Source of the DNA: an uncultured Alphaproteobacteria bacterium
GTDB lineage: Bacteria; Pseudomonadota; Alphaproteobacteria; CAAHEQ01; UBA3637
DNA: 11,881 nucleotides
Assembly: GCA_947629595.1 (NCBI GenBank)
Contig: CANREI010000033.1
Span: 1-11,881 of the forward strand
Reading direction: 5' to 3'
A model generated the notes under the pieces. It saw only the letters and a program-made list of their open reading frames with translations, was not told the origin of the DNA and ran no database searches. The position numbers and the translations under genes were made by a program. This document shows, in pieces, positions 6,149 to 11,881 of the stretch. Position 1 is the stretch's first letter; each line of letters opens with the position of its first letter.

Positions 6149-7415
6149 TGCTTTTTTTACGCAATCTCTTGAACAGGAAGACGAAGAAATTTTTTCTTTC
6201 ATTCAAAACGAATTGATGCGTCAGCAAAATCACATTGAATTGATTGCTTCCGAAAATATTGTTTCAAAAGCAGTGTTGCAGGCGGTCGGTTCCGTTTTAA
6301 CAAACAAATATGCTGAAGGATATCCCGCGCATCGCTATTATGACGGATGCGAATGGGTTGATCAGGTTGAAAATTTAGCCGTTGAGCGGGCAAAAAAATT
6401 ATTCGGCGTTGCTTATGCCAACGTACAGCCGCATTCGGGATCTCAAGCCAATGCCGCCGTTTATATGGCTTTATTGCAACCGGGGGATGTGATTTTAGGT
6501 ATGGGGTTAGATTCCGGCGGACATTTAACACACGGCTCAAAAGTTTCTTCCTCAGGCAAATATTATCAAAGTTATGCATACGGCGTTAATCCGCAAACGG
6601 GATTGATTGATTTAGAGGAAGTGGAACGGTTGGCCGTTCAATATCGGCCGAAACTGATTATTGCCGGCGGATCGGCTTATGCGCGCGAGATTGATTTTGC
6701 CGGTTTTCGCAAAATTGCCGATAAGATCGGTGCTTATTTTATGGTTGATATGGCGCATTTTGCCGGATTGGTTGCCGGCGGTGTTTGCCAAAGTCCCGTT
6801 CCTTTTGCCGATGTGGTTACCTCAACAACGCATAAAACGTTACGCGGGCCGCGCGGTGGTTTGATTTTAACCAATCATGAAGCCATAGCCAAAAAAATCA
6901 ATTCTGCCGTTTTTCCGGGCTTGCAGGGCGGGCCGCTCATGCATATCATTGCCGGAAAAGCCGTTGCTTTTAAAGAAGCGCTCGCGCCTTCGTTTGCGCT
7001 TTATGCCAAGCAAATTGTTAAAAATGCCAAAGTGTTGGAGGAAGCTTTTAAAAAAGCGGGGTATGATTTGGTTTCAAACGGTACGGATACGCATCTTCTC
7101 TTGCTTGATTTAAGAAAGCAGGGCATTACGGGAAAAGAGGCTTGTGATGCTTTATCCAAAGCGCATATTATTTGTAACAAAAATTGTGTGCCGAACGATC
7201 CCCAAAAGCCGACAATTACATCCGGTTTAAGAATTGGTACGCCGGCCGGAACCACGCGCGGTTTTCGGGAAAAAGAGTTTGAAAAAATTGCCGAATGGAT
7301 CGTGCGTGTTTTAAATGCGCTCTCAACACATAATGCCGATATCGAAACTGTTCTGTCCGAAACGCGGGAAGAAGTGAAAGCCTTGTGCGAGGCCTTTAAA
7401 ATTTATAAAAATTAA
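6135..7415 (+). CDS. glyA: Serine hydroxymethyltransferase
   Basis: This 426-residue PLP enzyme transfers the serine hydroxymethyl group to tetrahydrofolate, giving glycine and 5,10-methylene-THF, the main one-carbon source for thymidylate and purines. The length is normal for bacteria. Visible marks are ELIASENIVS (35-44), NKYAEGYPAHRYYDG (57-71), QPHSGSQAN (98-106), VDMAHFAG (204-211, Asp205 and His208 near PLP), and TTHKTLRGPRGG (231-242), with Lys234 as the Schiff-base lysine. The C-terminal domain has SGLRIGTPAGTTRGF. ATG 6135 is chosen because it has AAAGGA seven bases upstream and starts the conserved N-terminus. It lies within the end of rpiB and is followed after 16 nt by nrdR. The protein appears intact. 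Confidence 0.97.
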   Translation: MISNNAFFTQSLEQEDEEIFSFIQNELMRQQNHIELIASENIVSKAVLQAVGSVLTNKYAEGYPAHRYYDGCEWVDQVENLAVERAKKLFGVAYANVQPHSGSQANAAVYMALLQPGDVILGMGLDSGGHLTHGSKVSSSGKYYQSYAYGVNPQTGLIDLEEVERLAVQYRPKLIIAGGSAYAREIDFAGFRKIADKIGAYFMVDMAHFAGLVAGGVCQSPVPFADVVTSTTHKTLRGPRGGLILTNHEAIAKKINSAVFPGLQGGPLMHIIAGKAVAFKEALAPSFALYAKQIVKNAKVLEEAFKKAGYDLVSNGTDTHLLLLDLRKQGITGKEACDALSKAHIICNKNCVPNDPQKPTITSGLRIGTPAGTTRGFREKEFEKIAEWIVRVLNALSTHNADIETVLSETREEVKALCEAFKIYKN

Positions 7416-7431
7416 AGAGTAGGGGAAGAAA

Positions 7432-7887
7432 ATGAGATGTCCTTTTTGCGGGTGTGTTGAAAGTCAGGTTAAGGACTCGCGTCCGAGTGATGATTTTTCA
7501 TCAATCAGACGGCGGCGGCAATGCCCGAAATGTAACGGTCGCTTTACCACATATGAATACATTCAAAGTAAAGATTTGATTGTGGTGAAGAAAAACGACG
7601 TGCGGGTGCCGTTTGAACGCGAAAAATTATATCGTTCGATTTTGTTGGCCATCGGTAAACGCGATATTGATACGGAAAAAATCAATCATATCGTTGACGA
7701 GATTGTCAATCAACTGGAAAAATTGAATGAAACGGAAGTTCAATCGTCGCATATCGGCGAATTGGTATTGGAACATTTGCTGATTGTTGATAAAATTGCT
7801 TATTTAAGATATGCTTCCGTTTATAAAAATTTCAGCTCTATGGAAGATTTTAACGAGTTTGCGGCAAGTTTGGTAAAGGATAAATAA
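7432..7887 (+). CDS. nrdR: Transcriptional repressor NrdR of ribonucleotide reductase genes
   Basis: This 151-residue regulator represses ribonucleotide reductase genes in response to the ATP/dATP balance. The N-terminal zinc ribbon is complete (MRCPFCGC with Cys3/Cys6, QCPKCNGRFTTYE with Cys31/Cys34), followed by the RRRRQ basic segment used for DNA binding. An ATP-cone domain occupies about residues 48-138 (VVKKNDVRVPFEREKLYRSI through YLRYASVYKNF). Length and motif order match the family exactly. The Shine-Dalgarno sequence AGGGGA lies upstream of ATG 7432. The stop codon touches the nusB start codon with no gap. No NrdR box was recognised in this window, so its targets lie elsewhere. Confidence 0.97.
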   Translation: MRCPFCGCVESQVKDSRPSDDFSSIRRRRQCPKCNGRFTTYEYIQSKDLIVVKKNDVRVPFEREKLYRSILLAIGKRDIDTEKINHIVDEIVNQLEKLNETEVQSSHIGELVLEHLLIVDKIAYLRYASVYKNFSSMEDFNEFAASLVKDK

Positions 7888-8352
7888 ATGGAAAAGGTAC
7901 AAAAATATGTTAATGCCCGATTGATGGCTGTTCAAGCGGTTTATGCCCATGAACAAACGGGTGAAAACTGGGATAAAGTGATTTTTCGTTTCACGACCGG
8001 TGAAACGGGCGGTAAAGTATTAAAAGAAATCAATCATCAGGAAGAAGAGGTTGTGTTGGATAAAGCCGATACGGGGCTTTTTAAATCTTTAACGCAAGAA
8101 GTGGCAAACGGGCAGGAAAATATTGATAACATTTTGCGTTCGATTATCAGCGAAAAAACGGATTATAATCGGTTAGAGCTTGTTTTAAAATGCATTTTAA
8201 GAGTTGCAATTGCCGAATTTTATGTGAATCAAGATTTGCCGACCGCCATTATCATCAATGAATATGTTGATATGACACGCGCCTTTTTTAACGGTTCGGA
8301 ACCGTCGATGGTCAATGTTGTTTTAGGAAAATTTGCCAAAACAATTCGCTGA
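7888..8352 (+). CDS. nusB: Transcription antitermination factor NusB
   Basis: This 154-residue all-helical protein acts with NusE (ribosomal protein S10) at boxA sequences to keep RNA polymerase elongating through rRNA operons. Family marks are ARLMAVQAVYAHEQTG at residues 8-23, the long helical middle, and the C-terminal core LVLKCILRVAIAEFYVNQDLPTAIIINEYVDMTR, then FVNxVLGK-type ending (MVNVVLGKFAKTIR). The ATG directly follows the nrdR stop and uses AAGGA inside the nrdR end, so the two are co-translated. In many alphaproteobacteria rib genes, ending with ribH, separate nrdR from nusB; here they are absent. The gene converges on pyrG with a single base between stop codons. Confidence 0.94.
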   Translation: MEKVQKYVNARLMAVQAVYAHEQTGENWDKVIFRFTTGETGGKVLKEINHQEEEVVLDKADTGLFKSLTQEVANGQENIDNILRSIISEKTDYNRLELVLKCILRVAIAEFYVNQDLPTAIIINEYVDMTRAFFNGSEPSMVNVVLGKFAKTIR

Positions 8353-8353
8353 T

Positions 8354-9997
8354 TTATTCAAATAATTGTTCCGATTTTAATGCTGCCGCAACAAAAGCTT
8401 TAAAAATGGGATTTGCTTTTCCGGGACGCGATGTAAATTCCGGGTGAAATTGCACGGCAATAAAGAACGGATGCGCCGGAATTTCAATAATTTCGGGGAG
8501 TAATCCGTCGGGAGACAAACCGGATACAATCACGCCTTTTGCTTCCAATTTATCTTTATAAGCAATATCCATTTCATAACGATGGCGATGCCGTTCTTCA
8601 ATCAAAGTTTTTTCATAAATGCGATGAGCCAATGTGCCTTCTTTAATAACACACGGATAGGCGCCCAATCGCATGGTGCCGCCCAAATCGCCGTTATCCG
8701 GACGAATGTGTTGCACACCGTCTTTTTCCCAAACCGTCATTTTGGAAATAATCGGCGTACATTTACCGCCGAATTCGGCAGAGGAGGCATCTTCAATGCC
8801 GAGTAAATGACGCGCCGCTTCAATAACGGCCGTTTGCATTCCCAAACAAATACCGAAGAAAGGAATTTTATGTTCGCGCGCATATTGAATGGCACGAATT
8901 TTGCCTTGAATACCGCGTACACCGAACCCGCCCGGTACCAAAATACCGTCAAAGTATTTCAGTTTATCGTGCAATTGCGCATCTGTCAGCGGTTCCAATT
9001 CATCCGATTCAATCCATGTGACTTTCACTTTTGCCTTGTTGGCAATACCGGCATGCGTTAAAGCTTCACTGAGAGATTTATACGCTTCCAATAAGCCGCA
9101 ATATTTACCGACAACAACAATTTTTGTTTCTTTTTCATAATTTTCACTGATTTTAACAATGTTTTGCCATTTTGTCATATCCGGTTCGGGCGCTTGTTCA
9201 TAAAGTCGAAAATGTTTTAACACCTGCACGTCCAACCCTTCTTGATGATAGGCCAGCGGCACTTTATAAATATTATCAACATCTAACGCAACAACAACAT
9301 TATCGGCACTGATATTGCAAAACAGCCCGAGTTTTCTTCGTTCGGATTCGCCGAGCGGCACTTTGGAACGACACAGTAAAATATCAGCCTGAATGCCGGC
9401 TTCCAAAAGTGTTTTAACGGCATGTTGCGTCGGTTTTGTCTTTAATTCGCCCGCCGTTTCGATAAAGGGTAAAAGCGTTAAGAAAATAAACAACACATTA
9501 TCGCGTCCGACATCGTTTGCAAATTGACGAATGCCTTCCAGCATCAGCGTTCCCTCAATATCACCGACCGTTCCGCCGACTTCATACAACACAAAATCTT
9601 CATTATGTAAGTCGGATTTAATAAAATCTTTTATTTCATTGGTTACATGCGGAATGGCTTGAACGGTAGCCCCTAAATAATCACCGCGCCGTTCTTTTTG
9701 AATAACGTTATAATAAATTCGGCCGCCGGAAATACTGTCCGTTTTATGACAATTGACATCGGCAAAACGTTCATAATGGCCTAAATCCAAGTCGGTTTCG
9801 GCGCCGTCGTGCGTTACAAAAACTTCGCCGTGCTGATAAGGGGACATTGTGCCGGGATCAATGTTTAAATAAGGATCCATTTTACGCATTCTGACGGAAT
9901 AGCCGCGGGATTTTAAAAGCGATCCGATGGCTGCGGAAGCAATTCCTTTACCCAAAGATGAAACGACACCGCCGAGAATAAAAATATATTTTGTCAT
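8354..9997 (-). CDS. pyrG: CTP synthase (glutamine hydrolysing)
   Basis: This 547-residue enzyme makes CTP from UTP, ATP and glutamine, the last step of de novo pyrimidine nucleotide synthesis. The N-terminal amidoligase domain (about 1-270) has the P-loop GGVVSSLGKG (9-18), metal ligands Asp71 (DLDLGHYERF) and Glu139 (YEVGGTVGDIE), and the substrate loop SISGG. The C-terminal class I glutamine amidotransferase domain (about 290-540) has the oxyanion loop PGGFGVRG, the nucleophile Cys384 in FGICLGMQ, and the His518/Glu520 pair in FHPEFTSRPG. Length and all key residues are normal. ATG 9997 has a strong AAGGAG seven bases upstream and a near-consensus promoter. The 3' end abuts nusB convergently with no terminator seen between them. 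Confidence 0.98.
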   Translation of the reverse strand: MTKYIFILGGVVSSLGKGIASAAIGSLLKSRGYSVRMRKMDPYLNIDPGTMSPYQHGEVFVTHDGAETDLDLGHYERFADVNCHKTDSISGGRIYYNVIQKERRGDYLGATVQAIPHVTNEIKDFIKSDLHNEDFVLYEVGGTVGDIEGTLMLEGIRQFANDVGRDNVLFIFLTLLPFIETAGELKTKPTQHAVKTLLEAGIQADILLCRSKVPLGESERRKLGLFCNISADNVVVALDVDNIYKVPLAYHQEGLDVQVLKHFRLYEQAPEPDMTKWQNIVKISENYEKETKIVVVGKYCGLLEAYKSLSEALTHAGIANKAKVKVTWIESDELEPLTDAQLHDKLKYFDGILVPGGFGVRGIQGKIRAIQYAREHKIPFFGICLGMQTAVIEAARHLLGIEDASSAEFGGKCTPIISKMTVWEKDGVQHIRPDNGDLGGTMRLGAYPCVIKEGTLAHRIYEKTLIEERHRHRYEMDIAYKDKLEAKGVIVSGLSPDGLLPEIIEIPAHPFFIAVQFHPEFTSRPGKANPIFKAFVAAALKSEQLFE

Positions 9998-10031
9998 AAA
10001 ATCTCCTTATCAAAATAATCGAATGATTTGT

Positions 10032-10060
10032 ATTGTATGTAAATTCTTTGATAAAATCAA
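10032..10060 (-). promoter_or_regulatory. Sigma70-type promoter of pyrG
   Basis: On the minus strand: -35 TTGATT (10060-10055), a 17-nt spacer, and -10 TACAAT (10037-10032). The ATG is at 9997, giving a leader of about 28 nt with AAGGAG. There is no sign of a C-tract or attenuator for pyrimidine control in this short leader. Confidence 0.65.
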
Positions 10061-10307
10061 CGAAAAAAGGCATTTATCGGTATATTTTTTATAATGCTTT
10101 GATTTTTAATATATTTAAAAAAGTTCATTATATTCTTTTGAGTCAGCAGATGAGAAGAAAGTCATTTCTTCGCCATAAGAAATAAATTATATATGAACAA
10201 AATTATTTAAATGATACTTCAAAACATTAAAGCAAAGATTAAAATAAAAATCTAAAAAATCAGTATGTTATGAATTACTGCTTTAAATATTACTGCCATC
10301 AGTCGCA
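10061..10307. other. AT-rich intergenic region without a recognisable gene
   Basis: Between the pyrG and xre promoters lie about 250 bases of strongly AT-rich DNA. I see a perfect 7-bp inverted repeat with a 4-nt loop (10154-10160 with 10165-10171) and an 11-codon open frame on the plus strand (10150-10185, peptide MRRKSFLRHKK) without a Shine-Dalgarno sequence. TATAAT-like hexamers occur at 10090-10095 (plus) and 10127-10132 (minus) without a good -35. No tRNA, riboswitch or longer frame was recognised. A small RNA cannot be excluded. Confidence 0.4.
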
Positions 10308-10335
10308 TTGACAAAAAAACACGATTCTTTAAAAT
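10308..10335 (+). promoter_or_regulatory. Sigma70-type promoter of the XRE regulator
   Basis: -35 TTGACA (10308-10313, perfect), a 16-nt spacer, and -10 TAAAAT (10330-10335). Transcription should start near 10342, about 22 nt before the ATG, with AAAGGA at 10351-10356 as Shine-Dalgarno sequence. Confidence 0.7.
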
Positions 10336-10363
10336 GATTCTGCTTAAATGAAAGGAATTTAAA

Positions 10364-10612
10364 ATGTTAATTGATGCAGAATTGTTTGCAACCGATACAT
10401 TAAGAGAATTAGGGGTTAATTTATATATGTTGCGCCATACAAAAGGTATAACTTTAAAAGAATTATCCGAAAAATTAAATACCGATCAAAATACATTGGA
10501 AAGACTTGAATTGGGTAAATATGCCCCGAACAGTCAAGTCGATTTGGATTTGGTATTTAAAATTGTCCGTACGTTTAATGCCAAAATCGAAATTAGTATC
10601 AGTAACGAATAA
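10364..10612 (+). CDS. Small XRE-family helix-turn-helix DNA-binding protein
   Basis: This 82-residue protein consists almost entirely of a Cro/C1-type helix-turn-helix domain. Residues 14-25 (RELGVNLYMLRH) form helix 1, LKELSEKLN (31-39) helix 2, and TDQNTLERLELGKYAP (40-55) the recognition helix and turn, followed by LDLVFKIVRTFNAKIEISI (61-79). The match to the family pattern is clear. The start is supported by AAAGGA seven bases upstream and a strong promoter. It stands alone: neighbours are pyrG (divergent) and lexA (convergent), with no toxin, phage or transporter partner. It is probably a transcriptional regulator; the target and any ligand are unknown. A lone antitoxin-like role is possible but nothing here supports it. 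Confidence 0.82.
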   Translation: MLIDAELFATDTLRELGVNLYMLRHTKGITLKELSEKLNTDQNTLERLELGKYAPNSQVDLDLVFKIVRTFNAKIEISISNE

Positions 10613-10670
10613 AAATATTATAAAATCATATAATTATAATATATTATTAAACCAATAAATGAAGATAAAA

Positions 10671-11327
10671 TCAATGATATTGACGCATTAACCCGATTAA
10701 TTGCCCTTGCACTTCCACGCGACTGGCATCTAACGTGCGAATTTCATATTCATTGTTTTCGGGAATCAGCAACACGCGATTGCCGTTCACCTGAATGCGC
10801 TTTAACGTTACTTCATAGCCGTCAACCAAGGCAACGGCAACCGTTCCGTTGGGAACATGCTGTGTTCGTTTAATAATAACGGTATCGCCGTCAATAATGC
10901 CGATGTCTTTCATGGAATCGCCTTCAACCGTTAAGGCATAATGCTCGCCGCTCCCCATCATTTGCGCAGGCACATTGATTGTGTCGGGATTTTGAACGGC
11001 TTCAATGGGCGTTCCGCAGGCAATTTTACCGTATAAAGGAATTTCAACGGCATTATCGTTGGCAATTTCTTTAAAAACGGCTGTTTTCTTTTTGACGGGT
11101 TTAATATATTTTTCTTCGGGCAGGGCCAACACTTCCAAAGCGCGGGCTTTATTGGGCAGACGCCTGACAAAACGGCGTTCTTCCAAAGCACCGACCATGC
11201 GATGAATTCCTGATTTTGAGTGCAGCCCCAAATGTTGGCGCATTTCTTCATAAGAAGGGCAAACACCGTCTTTTAAAAGCATTTCATTGATATAAAGCAA
11301 TAATTGAGATTGTTTTTTGGTGAGCAT
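10671..11327 (-). CDS. lexA: LexA repressor of the SOS response
   Basis: This 218-residue repressor of DNA-damage genes cleaves itself when RecA is activated. The winged-helix DNA-binding domain (1-65) contains LTKKQSQLLLYINEML, PSYEEMRQHLGLHSKSGIHRMVGALEERRFVRRLPNKARALEVL, typical of alphaproteobacteria. The C-terminal S24 protease domain has the cleavage region LYGKIACGTPIEA (scissile bond Cys104-Gly105), catalytic Ser138 in VEGDSMKD, and catalytic Lys176 in EVTLKRI. The cleavage residue is Cys rather than the usual Ala, as in UmuD, so activity is plausible. ATG 11327 is chosen for the strong AAGGAG and the family's MLTxKQ start; an upstream in-frame ATG at 11396 lies inside the promoter. 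A SOS-like box overlaps the predicted transcription start, indicating autoregulation. Confidence 0.95.
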   Translation of the reverse strand: MLTKKQSQLLLYINEMLLKDGVCPSYEEMRQHLGLHSKSGIHRMVGALEERRFVRRLPNKARALEVLALPEEKYIKPVKKKTAVFKEIANDNAVEIPLYGKIACGTPIEAVQNPDTINVPAQMMGSGEHYALTVEGDSMKDIGIIDGDTVIIKRTQHVPNGTVAVALVDGYEVTLKRIQVNGNRVLLIPENNEYEIRTLDASRVEVQGQLIGLMRQYH

Positions 11328-11351
11328 TTGTTCTCCTTTCGATGACAAAAT

Positions 11352-11366
11352 ATTCCTCTTTTGTTC
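11352..11366 (-). promoter_or_regulatory. Probable LexA binding site (SOS box)
   Basis: On the minus strand the sequence reads GAAC-N7-GAAT, one base away from the alphaproteobacterial SOS box GAAC-N7-GAAC. It begins two bases downstream of the lexA -10 element, so bound LexA would block its own transcription start. Placement and match make autoregulation likely; binding is inferred. Confidence 0.65.
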
Positions 11367-11367
11367 T

Positions 11368-11396
11368 TTTATATACGCAAAAAAAGCGCTTGTCAA
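11368..11396 (-). promoter_or_regulatory. Sigma70-type promoter of lexA
   Basis: On the minus strand: perfect -35 TTGACA (11396-11391), a 17-nt spacer, and -10 TATAAA (11373-11368). The leader before ATG 11327 is about 33 nt and contains the SOS-like box and AAGGAG. Confidence 0.8.
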
Positions 11397-11459
11397 GCCT
11401 TATTTCATAAAAAAAAGAAAAAAATGTGAACAATTGAATTTTTTTTCATGTATCAAGCG

Positions 11460-11488
11460 TTGACAGAAACGGGATTTTCTGATATAAT
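11460..11488 (+). promoter_or_regulatory. Perfect consensus sigma70 promoter of the ankyrin gene
   Basis: TTGACA (11460-11465), exactly 17 nt, then TATAAT (11483-11488). Every position matches the consensus. The predicted start is near 11495, about 27 nt before the coding start. It is divergent from lexA, with about 63 nt between the two -35 elements. Confidence 0.85.
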
Positions 11489-11522
11489 AAAAGTGTAAAA
11501 GGAATAGTGTACGGAGGCAATG

Positions 11523-11881
11523 ATGCAGGAAATTGAAAACGCATATATGCAGTTAGCAAATCAATTGCAGCAGGCCATTGACACGGGGGATCTGGTCTTG
11601 CTGAAAGACTTGTCTTTTTTGTTGGATTTATCACGCGTGACTTTTGTTGAAACCGATGAAGATAATTCGCGGAAGATTGTCAAGCCGATTATGGTTTATG
11701 CGGCGGAACACGGCACGTTGGATATTGTGGCCTTTCTTATTAAAGACGGGTGCGATATTAACGCGCGCGATTCTTACGGCAACACGCCTTTAATGGCGGC
11801 TGTTACGGAAGAACGTCTTGATATTGTGGCATTTTTAATGAAACATCCGCAAGTGCAAACGCAAGTTTCCAATCATTACGG
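11523..11881 (+). CDS. Ankyrin-repeat protein, N-terminal part (runs off right edge)
   Basis: The frame stays open to the end of the window (about 119 residues visible). After an N-terminal helical region (MQEIENAYMQLANQLQQAID) the protein shows ankyrin repeats: IMVYAAEHGTLDIVAFLIKDGCDINARDSYG, then NTPLMAAVTEERLDIVAFLMKH, with a further repeat expected past the edge. Ankyrin repeats are protein-binding scaffolds; the partner is unknown. Two adjacent ATG codons exist (11520 and 11523). The second is preferred because GGAGG (11513-11517) lies five bases before it but only two before the first. No signal peptide is seen, so the product is probably cytoplasmic unless exported by a dedicated system. 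Expression should be strong, given the perfect promoter. Confidence 0.82.
   Translation, partial: MQEIENAYMQLANQLQQAIDTGDLVLLKDLSFLLDLSRVTFVETDEDNSRKIVKPIMVYAAEHGTLDIVAFLIKDGCDINARDSYGNTPLMAAVTEERLDIVAFLMKHPQVQTQVSNHY

Noticed and set aside
9998..10060. Attenuator or C-tract control of pyrG
   Set aside because: The leader is only about 28 nt and shows neither a hairpin nor a C-run at the predicted transcription start.
10364..10612. Antitoxin half of a toxin-antitoxin pair
   Set aside because: No toxin-like gene lies upstream or downstream: the flanking genes are pyrG and lexA, and the gaps hold no suitable frame.
11328..11396. Longer LexA starting at ATG 11396
   Set aside because: The extra 23 codons cover the -35, -10, SOS-like box and Shine-Dalgarno sequence, and the family begins at MLTxKQ.

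Overview
The window looks like a stretch of chromosome from a low-GC, probably host- or gut-associated, uncultured alphaproteobacterium. Four things point that way: the alphaproteobacterial form of the aspartyl-tRNA synthetase C-terminus (GAIRNHRP and PPHGG motifs), the rpiB-glyA-nrdR-nusB gene order, a LexA whose N-terminus matches the alphaproteobacterial type (MLTKKQ, SKSGIHRMVGALEERRF), and a near-match to the alphaproteobacterial SOS box (GAAC-N7-GAAC) at the lexA promoter. This is judged from recalled family features; no database search was possible. No tRNA, rRNA, CRISPR array, transposase or phage gene was seen.

Layout. (1) 1-431: the 3' end of aspS and its terminator. (2) About 428-5100: an AT-rich accessory block with two paralogous leucine-rich-repeat (LRR) proteins, both on the minus strand, flanking a plus-strand MFS-type membrane transporter. 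The two LRR genes share a long N-terminal module that I do not recognise and an almost identical promoter/leader. Beside the first copy the promoter is bidirectional and also serves the transporter. (3) 5180-8352: housekeeping genes, with ruvX on the minus strand diverging from the plus-strand run rpiB-glyA-nrdR-nusB. This run covers ribose-5-phosphate isomerisation, serine/glycine and one-carbon metabolism, dNTP-synthesis control and rRNA antitermination. (4) 8354-9997: pyrG (CTP synthase), convergent with nusB. (5) 9998-10670: an AT-rich spacer of about 366 nt, a small lone XRE-type regulator and a short AT-rich gap. (6) 10671-11519: lexA on the minus strand, divergent from (7) the 5' part of an ankyrin-repeat protein that runs off the right edge.

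Regulatory signals are unusually readable. At least six start regions have a sigma70-like -35/-10 pair with 16-17 nt spacing (both LRR genes, MFS, pyrG, xre, lexA, and a perfect TTGACA-N17-TATAAT for the ankyrin gene). A strong 12-bp bidirectional terminator separates the MFS gene from the second LRR gene.

The most interesting part is the LRR/MFS/LRR block. It combines a conserved N-terminal module of unknown function, a palindrome formed by back-to-back -35 boxes (AGTCAA-N8-TTGACT) kept at both LRR copies, and a 66-residue higher-order repeat in the second copy that suggests recent expansion by recombination. Whether it forms a functional system is not shown by the sequence. The remaining genes are ordinary core genes, with small oddities: missing rib genes between nrdR and nusB, a Cys-Gly LexA cleavage site, and an uncertain ruvX start.
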